Source of the DNA: Botryosphaeria dothidea
Lineage: Eukaryota; Ascomycota; Dothideomycetes; Botryosphaeriales; Botryosphaeriaceae
NCBI GenBank assembly: GCA_011503125.2
Contig: WWBZ02000062.1
Coordinates: 2,542,001 to 2,606,000 of the forward strand
Length of the DNA stretch: 64,000 nucleotides
Direction of reading: 5' to 3'
Each line of letters begins with the position of its first letter. Within the stretch, counting starts at the first letter, position 1. The translations under genes were made by a program, and so were the position numbers. The notes beneath the pieces are model-generated. The model was not told the DNA's origin. It did not search any database and saw only the letters and a program-made list of their open reading frames with translations. Shown piece after piece: positions 30,203 to 44,021 of the stretch.

Positions 30203-32274
30203 CTTTAACTACCATCCTTGCAAGGAGAGGGACCTTTTTAGAAACGAGTTTATTAGGTTAAGTATTACCCCGCCTAACGCGTTTAGGGAAAGTATATAAT
30301 AGCACCGGGATCTCAGATGGATGTCGACCTAATAGAGGGCCGCGCTAAGGGTGCTTAGGGGCGTGCTCCGCCCGCGTAGCAAATAGAGCCTACTCGAGAA
30401 GAACTCTAGGCACTTGTTTAGGAATAAAAAGCCTAGATCGAGCGCCTGCTGGCGCACTAGATAAAACGGAGCGCTACTAAGGTTAAAGTAGCGGTACCCG
30501 AGAAGTTCGATAGGGATAGGAAGAAGCTCTAATCCTTTCTACTCTAGATGCAACGCTACCTCTAGTTTAACTAAGTATAATTCGATAACGACGCCAAGGA
30601 AGTACTCTTCGTATTAACCTACCTTAGAGGAACGGCAGAGGTATAGATAGAACTATACCTTCGCGACTACCTAGCTAACGAATACTCTCTCGAGAAGAGA
30701 CGGGTAAAGACTAAGGAAATCTTCGACACCTATACGGGATTCGCAGATAACCTTAGGGCTACTTTTAACGATCGGGACGAAGTCCGTAAAGCCTCTAACG
30801 ATATTATAACCGTTAGATAGATAGGATCTATAGCTATCTACGTAACTAAGTTTTAGTAGCTAGTAGCCTACCTCGAATGGTTAGACGAGACTTTCCGCGA
30901 CCTCTTCTATAAGGGCCTAAAGAACGAAGTTAAGAAGAATATAATTACTTACGAATACCTATCTACCTTCTAGAAGATAGTAGACCTTACGTCTTAGATC
31001 GACGGTCGTATATACGAATAGAAGATAGGTTCTCGATAATCTAATACTTCGAAGCTACGCCGTAAAAGAATAACCCTCGAAGGCGGAGACGCTATAGCCC
31101 TCGACGCGGCTAATAGATAGGATTCTAAAAAGGGCAATAATGGTTATAATAATAAGAAGCCTAAGGGACCTAACCCGAACTAGACGGATAAGTAGAAATA
31201 GCGCTATAAGAATCGACTCTGCATTACCTACGGTAGTAATAAATACTTCTCTCCTAAGTGTCCGTAGAACCCTCGTAGTAAGAAGGATAATAAGTAGACT
31301 TCGAGCGCTTAGCGTAAAGCGTCGGTTGCATCTCGCTAAGACAACTACGATACGCTATACTAGACAGCCTATTACGATAACGGCTATTAGACGCATTAAA
31401 CCAGCAAGGATATCTCTAGATAGTACCCCCACGAACCTCGAAACTTCGGTATAATAACTAGGAACGAAGAAGTTATCGAAACCGACGATATTATCGATAG
31501 TTTCCCTCTTGACGACGAACTTATTAACAGCGAAATAGGAGAACTATACGAGAGTACTAGTAAAACGTAGTTAGATAATACACCTATACTATCGGATAAG
31601 CTAGACACCCTCGTCTCGCTAGAAATTCTCGCTAAAAGATACGGTATTAGCAACTATCTACGGGACGAATAGGGTAATCTTAGCTAAATAATCTAGATTC
31701 CGCATTAGAAAAGCATCGCGCTTACGGTTATTTGGGGATGGCGTTAGAATATCCTTTAGGAAACCCGAATCGAATAAGACGGAAAGAAGTACGAACTCCT
31801 AGTAACTAAAGAAACGATACTCGTCGAACGCTACTACTAAGGAACCTTAGTACGCGAGTAAGTAGACTACGACTCCCTCCGGGAGCTAGCACGGATTCTC
31901 TACTAGTACGGCACGGCAACGATCTAGTATCGTACACTCTAGTAGATTCCGGACAAGAAGCTTAATCGACTAATCTTTAGATATTAGGTTCGAAAGGATA
32001 AAGTCTATTGGCGAAGGAAGCAGAACGCCGACAAATAGACTAACTAGAAGCAAGTATACCTTTAAGTTAACGAATAGGAAGACTATATACACAGCGAAAT
32101 CTACGGCTACCCTATACTAAAAAACTAGACGGCCCTACGGCAACGGGACTAACCTAGGGGCTATAGTCTAGGTCCCTTTATATAGTATTACGCACATCGG
32201 AAACGGAAACTCTTACCGGACCAAATCTATAGAAATAGTTCAAGACATAGGGAATACTTAACGGAGTACCTACT

Positions 32275-32513
32275 TGTTAGACTTTCTTGCCTTACTACCT
32301 TAGGCATCTTAGTTATCTCGAATGTTCTATCCTTTATATAATAATACTCTTTAATGCCCAACCCCGCATCGGTACTCTCTCTCGGATCTTTAGTATCCTC
32401 GGTTATATAGTCATTACTCGTGTATATAAGCAAGTCTACCGACCTCCCTCTTAGGAGACAGGCAGAATCTACTCTCTTTTCTAACCTCATACTCTTTACT
32501 CTCAAATCCAATA
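32275..32513 (+). repeat. Copia-2 5' LTR
   Basis: 239 bp, TGTTAGAC...CCAATA (the last CA mutated to TA). Same length as the right LTR and as the solo LTR at 53,472. Confidence 0.92.
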
Positions 32514-32527
32514 GTTATAAGCCCGGG
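32514..32527 (+). promoter_or_regulatory. Primer-binding site of Copia-2
   Basis: gttataagcccggg follows the LTR directly and equals the Copia-1 site with one TG-to-TA change. It is complementary to the anticodon region of initiator tRNA-Met, as in half-tRNA-primed copia elements. Confidence 0.6.
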
Positions 32528-32746
32528 GGACGCTACGGCTAGACGCTAAGACTACCCCACTTCTTAGCTCTTTACTAATTAACTCTTCTACTTAACTAAG
32601 TACTCTTTACTAACACGCAACTACTATTATCTACGGCTTCTGCCCGGTTATAGGCTACGGCGACTAAACTAACAACTTAACACGGAGCCACACTAGCTAC
32701 TACCTCTACTCGAATCCAACTAGACTAATAACAACTTACTAATAAC

Positions 32747-35700
32747 ATGGGAGACTCTACTAAATCCCACATACTTACTAAGTCTTCGGACTGGAACTAC
32801 TAGTTATTCCTAGTAAAAGGAAGAGCCTAGAACACTAATATCTGGAGCCTCGTTAATCCTTTACTAACAACTAAACCTTAGGGTACAACTAAATCTAAGA
32901 AACTAATAATTTAAGGCATAGTTACTGCTGATAAGAAGCTTACTTATAACTATAAGATAAGCAACTACCGCGCTAACTACGCACTCTACGAAAAATAATA
33001 AAAGGCACTTGCTAATCTTGCAACCTATATCCAGGACTTAATCGCTATAAATCTGCTCCCGTATATTAGCAACACGGATTCGGATAATCATCCTTAGACC
33101 TATCTGACAACGCTTAAAGCTAAACTTGCACTAACTAACGAAGCTATAGATCTAGAACTCGAATAGCAGTACAATTAGCTCAAGCGAGGTCTATCTAACT
33201 AGAATATTAAGAAATAGCTTTAATCTTAGGAAGAGGTCTACACTAAAGCTAAGCAACGCGACTTACTACAAGTTAAAGACGACCGACTAGTTAGAGACTT
33301 TCTCCTCTCCCTTCGAGGAATCGATTCCACCTACTCTTAGATGGAACTATACCTTCTACGAGGCCAAGAAACTAAGCTAACCCTTTATAAAGCTGTTAAA
33401 GACTACAGGCAACACCTACGCATCGAGAATCTCAAGAAACCATCCAAATCCTCGAAGCACTCAGCCTTCCCGGCCACTTTCAAGGGCAAGGAACAGGAAA
33501 ATAACGAAAAGCCACCTTGTATCTATAGACTCAATCACTAGTATAAGGACTGTTTCTACCTAAACGAGGACATACGGCCTAAGCACTAGACACTAAACAA
33601 GGCTACTTAAACACGTATCAACGAGAAACTTAAGAATCTAAAAATTAAGGCACGAATCGACTATGCACTAAATCGAGAAAAGGAAAGATAACTTAGTTCT
33701 CTATCCACTACAAACACGACTACAACTCTAACACCTAACGTTTAAAGCAAATCACCTTTAATCGAAGTCGCCTTATTCTCTATTATTAGCCACTCTATAA
33801 GGAGAGCTAATACCTCTCTTTAGTTATCCTAGATTCTCGACTCTAGAATAGATCATCATATCTATAACCGATCTATATAGGATAGATTCAAACAAACCAG
33901 AGCTGCTGAACTAGACGAATACCTCACCTATAGAGAAATAACTACACTAATCACTGCGTATAGAACAGTTACTATTAACGTCAAGACACCATCTAGTAAA
34001 GGCTATATTACTCTCCAAGATGTTGCAATGTCTCCATCTTTTATAGCTAATCTTATATCGCTTAACAAAGCTCTTAAAGTAGGAATCGACTAGAACCCAA
34101 GGACTGGAACTCTAAGCAAGAATAATCAAACTCTCTGCTTCACTAAACGATATAACGGATATTTCTACCTTAAACGCAACACAGCACCGCTCTAAGCTCA
34201 CTCTTTACTTCTCGCAACTCAACCAACTACTTTCGTAACCAAAGCCGCACATATTACCAACTAGCACCGTATCCTTGGCCACGCTAGCCAGGAAACTCTT
34301 CAACATCTTAAAGAATCCACCGAAGGAACACAAATTACTCCATTACCATCTAAACAACCACTCCAGTACTGCGAAACCTATACACTATTAAAGGCACACA
34401 GGATCGTCTCTCGATCTTCAGATAAAGAAGAAGAACCAACTAAGCCTTTCTCACGCGTTATATTCGATCTTCTCCAGCTTATACCAGCTTATAACGGAGA
34501 TAAATAGACAGCTCATCTTGCTTACTTATCATCAAACTTCATCCTCCCATTTACATACAGGCACAAATCAAACACAGCGGAACTTGCCATCTATAGACTC
34601 AAAATTATTAAGATCCGCTACCAGGGCAAGGTTATCTTCTTTAGAACTAATAGAGAAACTACACTCGGAAATACCTTCCTCTCCTATCTCATGGATTATA
34701 GAATTACCCTTGAAACCTTAGCTCCTGCAACACCCGAGCAAAACGGACACTCTAAACGCTCAGGGAGTGTACTTCTTATTAGGGCACGAGCCATGCGAAT
34801 TGGCGCGAACCTTCCAGAACGACTATGGCCTAAAACCATCCGAGCCGCTGCCTATATCCACAATAGGACTCCACTCAAGAAACTCGGCTGGATCACACCT
34901 TTTGAAAGAGTCACTGGCAATAGACTAAATCTCTCGCATCTTAAAGCCTACGGATGCAAAGCCTACTCTCTACGTAAAGATCTTCCACGTACTTATAAGC
35001 TTGCTAAACGAGCATTTATCGGATATCTTATTGGGTACGACTCGACTAACATCTTCCGCATCTAGATCCCAAGCCAGGATAAAGTAATACGGACTAGAGA
35101 CGTCACGTTTAATAAAAATAGCTTCTTCGACCTATCAGAGACTAATATTAGTAAAGCCCTTAGAAAGGAGATAATTGAAACTCTCAATACTCCTGCTCTG
35201 CTATTAATCTATGGTCTCATACCTTAGGAAGAACCTAAATCCTCTACCCTCAATCAATATAATTAGACGACAAACTAATAATCTTAAGCTAAGAAAGACC
35301 CATCAACTCAAACGTTACCTACACCCTCAAAATCAGTAGAACCTAAAGTAGGACCTCTCGAATTAGAAGAAGAACAAGAATAAGAATAAGAACAAGAACA
35401 AGAGCAAGAGCAAACTAAACAACGACTTGGACCTCTACTCCCTGCTTAATATAACACTCTACCGCAACCAGGCGCTGCTCCCGGCAATAGAGCACCACGA
35501 GGAGCAGATATCTTAGCTATATTCACTAAAGAAACTATCATTCCAGAAAACAGCTCACGGAGTTCTCGAAATCAAAATCTAAACTATAGCAATAACCCTT
35601 TTAGAAAGCTACGAAAACCACGAAAAGAAGTATATACTGCAACACTTACTCAAGCTCAAGAACAACTAAAATCGACTTTCTACAACGCGTTCTCAGCTAC

Positions 35701-37333
35701 AATTAATACTCTAAAACCTAAGTCTAAAGTTTATCGAGACAATCTTCTACTAGAGCTAAAGACCTTCGAGGAACTCCTCAATTATCTATTTAAGGACGAT
35801 TTTTTAGCCTTACTCCTTAAGGAAATCAAGAAACTTAAGCAAATTTAGACCTGGATAGAAGTCCCTGTTACACAAGCACACAAGGCAAAGAAACGGATTA
35901 TTCTACTTACCTAGGTATTTAAGTACAAGTTTAACGAAGAAGGATACCTTATTAAGTTCAAAGCTCGACTCTATGTTAGAGGAGACCTTCAATCAACTGC
36001 TTAGGATACCTACGCTGCCACGCTTGCTGCACGAATCTTTAGAGGACTTATAGCAATTATAACTGCTTTCGACCTTGAATTAAGGCAGTACGACGTTATT
36101 AATACATATCCACACGTCCTAATTGATGAGGAAACATACTATAAACCACCACCAGGCATGAACATCAAGGACGGACTCGTTCTCCTACTCCTACGAGCAC
36201 TATATAGACTTAAATAATTACCAGCTCTCTAGTAAAAGCACTTATTAAAAATACTTCAAAATCTCGGCCTTACTGAAGTGCCAGAAGCTCCTTGCCTATT
36301 TATAAACGAACATATAGTCCTATTCTTCTTCGTGGATGATATCGTTATCATCTACCATAGGGATCACACTGCTTATATCGATAAATTCTAACGAAAACTC
36401 TTCGAAATCTACGAGATTCGATACCTTGGCGAACTCCAATGGTTTCTAGTAATCAGAATCATCCGAAACAGAGACGAGCGCAAACTCTAGCTATGCCAAG
36501 ACTCCTACATCGCCAAACTCGCTACGAAATTCAACGTTAAAGAGGACTCGAAGCGCTTAGTTCCTCTCCCTCCTAATAAACCTATTACTCAGAATCCCGA
36601 TAAAGCTACGGATTAAGACATATACGCTTTTCAGCAGAAAGTCGGATCAATCAACTACGCTGCAGTCTATACCAGACCAGATATTGTACACGCAGCATTA
36701 CGACTCTCTGAACACTTACAGAATCCTTCAGCTCAGCACCTTCATCTAGCTCAACGAGTTCTTAAATATCTATCATACACTCGAAGCTACGCTCTCACTT
36801 TCTTAGGCTTCACTCAGTCAACCAAAGATCTCTTTATTGCCTCCAGCGATGCCTCCTTTGCTTCGGATATCGACACAAGAAAGAGTGTTCAAGGCTTTCT
36901 TTTTCGACTCTTTAGAGGAGCTATCGACTGGAAAGTAGCCAAACAACGTACTATTACGACCAGCAGTACTAAAGCCGAATTACTCGCGCTCTCAACCACC
37001 GCTAAGGAAACTATATAGTAGGAAAACCTCTTCAAAGCAATCGACTTCTCGACTGGACATCAGACGAAGATCCAGTGTAATAACACTCAGACAATTCGCC
37101 TGCTTGACGAAGAGACCTATAAGCTTATTACGAAACTTCGTCATATTTAAATTCACAGCCACTGGCTACGCCAGGAAGTACAAGAAGGCAACATCTCAAT
37201 TTCCTGGACTCCTACTGCAGAAACAATTGCAGATAGACTTACGAAACCTCTTAACAAATAGAAACATTAATACTTTCTTCAACAGATTAGACTCGAAGAC
37301 ATCACTACCAAATTGCAAGACAACTAACTACTC
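32747..37333 (+). pseudogene. Copia-2 gag-pol polyprotein, nonsense-broken
   Basis: The frame from ATG 32747 (MGDSTKSHILTKSSDWN) is shared by all recognisable domains: Gag (LLSLRGIDSTYS, PPCIYRLNH), protease region (ILDSRIDHHIYNRS), integrase (HRILGHASQETLQHL, FDLLQLIPAYNGD, FFRTNRETTLGN, ATPEQNGHSKRSG), a Glu/Gln-rich spacer near 35,380, RT (TWVFKYKF-type block, LRQYDVINTYPHVLID, ILFFFVDDIVII near 36,330) and RNase H (IASSDASFASDIDTRKSVQGF, shortened here). Many TAG/TAA codons and lost catalytic residues; the 3' end is approximate. Confidence 0.85.
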
Positions 37334-37407
37334 TGCTCAATTTCTCACGCTCAATACTACTTTTACTATCACGACCCTCCTAATACGTACACGTCGTAAA
37401 GGAGGTG

Positions 37408-37646
37408 TGTTAGACTTTCTTGCCTTACTACCTCAGGCATCTTAGTTATCTCGAATATTCTATCCTTTATACAACAACACTCTTTAATACCTAATCCCGC
37501 ATCGGCACTCTCTCTCGGATCTTTAGTATCCTCGGTTATATAGTCATCACTCGTGTATATAAGCAAGTCTACCGACCTCCCTCTTAGGAGACAGGCAGAA
37601 TCTACTCTCTTTTCTAACCTCACACTCTTTACTCTTAAATCCAACA
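37408..37646 (+). repeat. Copia-2 3' LTR
   Basis: 239 bp, TGTTAGACTTTC...ATCCAACA. The left LTR carries TA at several sites where this copy keeps CA, and the reverse, so both copies were mutated independently. Confidence 0.92.
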
Positions 37647-40600
37647 CTACTAGAATCCTAATCGATATAGGATTAAGCGGAAATTTTATCTACAACGAGC
37701 TTGTATAAAAGATAAATATCCCGTACCGTAAGAAATAGGAACTATATCCCCTTAGTAGATTCGACGGATCCTAGGCAGCCTACGGAGAAGGCTAGGTAAA
37801 GATAGAAACGGAGGAAGCAACCCTCTAGATAGGGAACTATTAGGAACGGATTTCCCTCGACGTCTAACGTATTCCCGGGCACGATATTATTCTAGGTATA
37901 CCCTAGATCCGGATATAGAAACCTATCTTCGACTTCGGAGAAGGAGACTCTATTATCTTTCGAGAGGAGCTCGAGGACCTCCTACGAAAATAAGGATTAT
38001 AGAAGAAGAATAGGTTATTAGATACCCTTCGAAAACTTCTATCGATATTAATACGGAAAGTAGCTAGTATAAGGCCTAAATATAGTAACTATATAGGCGA
38101 CTCCGATAGTAGTATAAGTTAGTACTAGGATTACGACGTAAGTAGCGAAGCCTCCTTAGTAAAATATAGCCCTATTATAGGAATAAGCCCTACTAAGCGA
38201 AACGATACCCCCGACTTAAGCTACGACTCTAGCTACGATAGCGTAAGGCCTAGTAACGGTAGTATTAACGGTAATAATAGCGTAAGACCTAGTAACGGTA
38301 GTATTAACGGTAATCTTAAGAAAAGCGTAAGATAGGACTAGAATAGTAGCGTACGAGACGCCGCCTCCTCGGTAAAATATAGCACCTTAAGCGGAGTAAG
38401 ACTAACCGAGTCTAGTATTCCTAACGAATAAGTATAGTATACGTTACGAAGGACTACGAGGAAAAGGTATAAGGCTAAGAGTAAGGCTTCGCGTAAGCAA
38501 TTAGCAGCCGTAAATCCTTAGATTAACGTCTAGATAATCTTAGAAGAGGCATTTAAGCGTATAAGACGCCAAGGCTAGCAGGTCTACCTTATATATATTA
38601 AACCCTTATAGGTAGTATAATAGAGAGTACTAGCTAAGGCCGTACGGGAAAGGCTTAAGAATAAGGATAGTTCTACTCCTATTAGAGGAGACGATCCCGC
38701 GAAGATTAGAAGAGGATAACACGGTAGTTTAGAGATATAGAATAATCTATACGGAGAACCTCTAATACTAGAAATAGAAACGGTACCTAGCGAGTACTAG
38801 GACTTAAAAGCCGTTTGCTAAGAAAGAGGAAAAGAAGATTTACCGAAGTATTAACTATAGGACTACGAGATTCTACTTAAGCCGGGCACGAAGCTAGCTT
38901 ATAAGCCTATCTACTTCTTATTAGCAAAGGAAATAGAGGCTTTAAGAGAATACATCGAGAAGAATCTCGAACGTAGATATATTCGGCCTTTAACGTTATT
39001 AGCCGGATATCCGATTCTTTTCGTCCTAAAGAAGAATAGTAAACTACGCCTCTATATCGACTACCGACAACTTAACGATATTACGATTAAAAACCGCTAC
39101 CCGCTCCTACGTATCGATAAGCTCTAGAATAAGTTAGGGAAAGTAAAGTACTTTACGAAGCTAGACCTCCGGGAAGAATACTATCTAGTTAGAATTAAAG
39201 AAGGGAAAGAATAGAAGATAGCCTTTAGAACGAGGCTAGGACTCTACGAGTATACGGTTATACTATTCGGGCTTACTAACGCGCTAGCAACCTTCTAAAA
39301 TCTCGTTAACGATACGCTACGCGAATACTTAAATATCTTCTACTTAGCTTACCTCGACGATATCCTTATCTTTTTAAAAACTCTCGAGGATTATAAGAAG
39401 TATATTAGAAAGGTTCTAGAAGCCCTCTAGGCAAAGAATCTATCTATTATACCCGAGAAATACGAATAGCACGTTTAAAGAATAGAATTCTTAGACTTTA
39501 TTATCATCCTAGGTTACGTCGGTATAGACGACTCGAAACTAGATTCTATTAGAGAATAGCTAGTACCTAAGACGATTAAGGAAGTTTAGTCTTTCCTTAG
39601 ATTCGCGAACTTCTACCGAAAGTTTATTTAGAACTACTTAAAGGTTACGGAACCTTTAACGCGACTTACTTAAAAGGAGTAGGGCTTTAAATAAAGAGAC
39701 GATTAGTAGTAAGCCTTCGAATCGCTTAAACGCATATTTTACGAAGTACCGGTTCTAGGGATATACGATCCCGATAAACCTATCGAAGTAGAAACTAATA
39801 CGTTAGAATTCGCTCTCGGAGTATATCTTAGCTAGCCGGATAATTAAGGTAGATAGCACCTAATCGCGTTTTACTCTAGAAAGTTTATACCGGCAGAGCT
39901 TAACTATAATACTTATAATAAGGAGCTCTTAGCTATCGTCTTAGTATTTAAGTAATAGAGATACTATCTTAAAGGAGCTAGCTATTAGATAGTAGTATAT
40001 TACGATTATTAGAATCTTACGCGCTTTACTATAACTAAGGAGCTAAACCGACGGTAGGTTCGCTAGTTAGAAGAAATAGTCTTCTACGATTTTAAGATTA
40101 TATATAGAAAAGATATAGATAACGCCGCCGCTAACGCGCTTAGTAGAAGGATAGACTATATAGAAGAACGAATTAAGCCGTATTCTATAGTGTTCGTAGT
40201 AGATAGCGATAGATCGCTTACTCTTACTAGACCGTCTTTTCTAATACTTCGTATTAAGTTAAACCTATAGCATCTAAAGATCCGAGAAGTATACGTATAG
40301 AACTCCTTCGCGTAGGAACTTTTAGCGCTCGAGAACGACCCGCGTATTACTCGAGATAGGAAAGGAACGCTTCTCTTTAAAGAATTAATCTATATCCCGG
40401 TAAGACTGCGAGAAGCACTAGTTAAGAATATATACGAAGCACCCGCGTATAGATATTAGGGTATCGATAGAATAACCGAAAGAATTATACGAAACTTCTA
40501 CTTCCTAGGATTACGAAAGATAGTCTAGCGTATAGTCTCGTAATATAACCTTTATATTAGAAGTAAAGCTACGATACACGCTTCGTACGGATAACTATAA

Positions 40601-41646
40601 CCCCTAGAAGTTCTAGAACGACTATAGTAATTAGTTACGCTAGACTTTATTACGAAGCTACTATAGTCGAAGGACTCGCTTACCGGAGTTAAGTACGACT
40701 CGATCTTAGTCTTTATCGATAGACTTACGAAGTATACTTACTTCTTACCCTACCTCGAGGCATCGAATATAGAATAGCTAGCTTATACGTTCCTCCGATA
40801 TATCTTCGCGGATTACGGAATACCGGAAGAACTAGTTTCGGATAGGAATAAGCTAATATATTCTAAATTTTAGTAAACGCTTATGCGTTAACTTAGAGCT
40901 AAGAATAAACTCTCTATAACTATATACCCGTAAACGAATAGTTAGATAGAACGGATAAACCGGACTCTCGAATAATATCTCCGCTATTTCGTTAACTACC
41001 TATAGGACGATTAGGCTATATAGCTATCTATAGTATAGTTCGCCTATAATAGCGCTAAATAAGAGTTAACTAACGTATCCCCGTTCTTTACTAACTATAG
41101 ATTCGAACTAGACGCGTATAGAGAAGCTATTCTAAGTCGAAAATTAGCTTAGTAAGGTATTCTTAAAGCCGACTAGCTAAAAGAACTATATAAAGCTATT
41201 AGTCTCGACCTCGAGCACGTACGAATTATAATATCTAAGTACTATAATAGACGGTACTAGGCGGTACTAAACCTAAAGAGGGGGGATAAAGTATACCTCC
41301 TTATAAAAAATATTAAATCGAAGCGACTAAGCGATAAATTAGATTTTAAGAAAACCGGTCTATTCGAAATTGCAGAAAAACTCGGAAACGTTACGTATCG
41401 ACTTAAATTACTAATAACGATACGGATAAATTCTATCTTTTACGTAGTATTGCTCGAGCTAGTACTAGAAAACGCTATAATCCTAGAAACTCTAGAAGAG
41501 ATAATTCTAGAAAATCTAGATACTAAAGAAGACGAATACCTAGTCGAGAAGATCTTAGACTATAAAAGATTCGGATATTAGCTTAAATATCTTATTAAAT
41601 AGAAAGGATACGGAAATAAGAATAACTAATAGGTACCTAAGGACGA

Positions 41647-42125
41647 TGTTACGGCGTAGCCTCTATAGGTTAAGAAAGTTAGAGATTAGCCCCGCCGGAA
41701 TAATAGAAGTCGGGGTTATAAAGATCCGAGGTTACGTAACCTCGCGCTTAACTAGACCTACCCGCTTAGATTACTAAGGCTGCCTAAGCGGGCCCTACCT
41801 ACTAAGCTATTCTACTTAGTTATAATAGCTCGCTTAGAAGACTACGCGCTATTAAGCGTAACCCGCCTATTAAGTATATAGATTATATAGAACTCTCCTA
41901 CGTATATATAAACTATACTCCTTAGATAGCTTTAACCTTCGTAGTTAACTTTATAATAGAATTTAGACTCTATTAGTAATACGGCCTTCGCACGCAGTAC
42001 TTAGTCTCTAGTCGTCTACTCGTTTCTTACGTACCTCTTCTTATACCTACTTAAGAAAAACCCTTCGATAGGTTTCTACCCTCTTTAGTATTTAGATCCT
42101 TAGAGGTAGAGGCCCGCTCGTTATA
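41647..42125 (+). repeat. Gypsy-B 5' LTR (type X), heavily RIP-mutated
   Basis: 479 bp. Compared with the right LTR, almost every difference I see is CA-to-TA or TG-to-TA. The 18-bp palindrome is here CGAGGTTACGTAACCTCG (41,727–41,744), i.e. both strands mutated symmetrically. Confidence 0.92.
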
Positions 42126-44021
42126 CTTTAACTACTATCCTTACAAGAAGAGAAACCTTTTTAGAAACGAGTTTATTAGGTTAAGTATTACCCCGCCTAA
42201 CGAGCTTAGGGAAAGTATATAATAGTACTAGGATCTTAGATAGATGTCGACCTAATAGAGGGTCGCGCTAAGGGTACTTAGGGGCGTGCTCCGCCCGCGT
42301 AGTAAATAGAGCCTACTCGAGAAGAACTCTAGGCACTTATTTAGGAATAAAAAGCCTAGATCGAGCGCCTACTAGCGTACTAGATAAAACGGAGCGCTAC
42401 TAAGGTTAAAGTAGCGGTACCCGAGAAGTTCGATAGGAATAGGAAGAAGCTCTAATCCTTCCTACTCTAGATATAACGCTACCTCTAGTTTAACTAAGTA
42501 TAATTCGATAACGACGCCGAGAAAGTACTCTTCGTATTAATCTACCTTAGAGGAACGGCAGAGGTATAGATAGAGCTATATCTTCGCGACTACCTAGCTA
42601 ACGAATACTCTCTCGAGAAGAGACGGGTAAAGACTAAGAAAATCTTCGATACCTATACGGGATTCGTAGATAACCTTAGGGCTACTTTTAACGATCGGGA
42701 CGAAGTCCGTAAAGCCTCTAACGATATTATAACCGTTAGATAGATAGGATCTATAGCTGTCTATATAACTAAGTTTTAGTAGCTTATAGCCTACCTCGAA
42801 TAGTTAGACGAGACTTTCCGCGACCTCTTCTATAAGGGCCTAAAGAACGAAGTTAAGAAGAATATAATTACTTATAAATATCTACCTACCTTTTAAAAGA
42901 TAGTAGACCTTACGTCTTAGATCGACGGTCGTATATACGAATAGAAAATAGGTTCTCGATAATCTAATACCTCGAAGCTACGCCGCGAAAGAATAACCCT
43001 CGAAGGCGGAGACGCTATAGCCCTCGACGCGGCTAATAGATAGGATTCTAAGAAGGGCAATAATAGTTATAATAATAAGAAGCCTAAGGGACCTAACCCG
43101 AACTAGACGGATAAGTAGAAATAGCGCTATAAGGATCGACTCTATATTACCTACGGTAGTAATAAATACTTCTCTCTTAAGTATCCGTAGAACCCTCGTA
43201 GTAAGAAGGATAATAAGTAGACTTCGAGCGCCTAGCGTAAAGCGTCGGTTACATCTCGCTAAGATAACTATAATACGCTATACTAGATAGCCTATTACGA
43301 TAACGGCTATTAAACGTATTAAACTAGCAAAGATATCTCTAGATAGTACCCCTACGAACCTCGAAACTTCGGTATAATAACTAGGAACGAAGAAGTTATC
43401 GAAACCAACGATATTATCGATAGTTTCCCTCTAGACGACGAACTTATTAATAGCGAAATAGGAGAACTATACGAGAGTACTAGTAAAATATAGTCGGACG
43501 ATGCACCTATACTATCCGATAGGCTAGATACCCTCGTCTTACTAGAAGTTCTCGCTAAAAGATACGGTATTAGTAACTACCTACGGGACGAATAGGGTAA
43601 TCTTAGCTAAATAATCTAGATTCCTTATTAGAAAAGCATCGCGCTTACGGTTATTTAGGGATAGCGTTAGAACACTCTTTAGGAAACCCGAATTAAATAA
43701 GACGGGAAGAAGTACGAACTTCCGGTAACTAAAGAAACGATACTCGTTAAACGCTACTACTAAGGAACCTTAGCGCGCGAGCAAGTAGACTACGACTCCC
43801 TTCGGGAACTAGCACGGATTCTCTACTAGTACGGCACGGCAACGATCTAGTATCGTATACTCTAGTAGATTCCGGATAAGAAGCTTAATCGACTAACCTT
43901 TAGATATTAGGTTCGAAAGGATAAAGTTTACTAGCGAAGGAAGTAGAACGCCGATAAATAGACTAACTAGAAGCAAGTATATCTATAAGTCAACGAATAG
44001 GAAGACTATATATATAGCGAA

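Larger units (their letters stand above)
32275..37646 (+). mobile_element. Copia-2: complete Ty1/copia element in Gypsy-D gag
   Basis: 5,372 bp with 239-bp LTRs (32,275–32,513 and 37,408–37,646), TSD ctact (32,270–32,274 and 37,647–37,651). It has a primer site gttataagcccgg after the left LTR (RIP version of that in Copia-1) and a purine run ggaggtg before the right LTR. A related but distinct family from Copia-1, and more heavily RIP-mutated. Confidence 0.95.
30317..41641 (+). pseudogene. Gypsy-D gag-pol (chromovirus), split by Copia-2
   Basis: Gag begins at ATG 30317 (MDVDLIEGRAKGA) and reads to 32,274, with the capsid block (YLRGTAEV, LRDYLANEYSLE, FRDLFYKGLKNEVKKNI) and a damaged CCHC knuckle near 31,220–31,270. 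Copia-2 interrupts it. Pol resumes at 37,652: aspartic protease region (ILIDIGLSGNFIYNEL), RT ([54 protein letters not shown]), RNase H, integrase (TLDFITKLL, FIDRLTKYTYFLPY, IPEELVSDR) and a C-terminal chromodomain (EYLVEKILDYKRF, LIK-stop-KGYGNK), reaching 41,641, where Gypsy-B sits; a short tail continues from 52,760. Dozens of stops, nearly all TAG/TAA at Gln or Trp codons. Confidence 0.92.
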
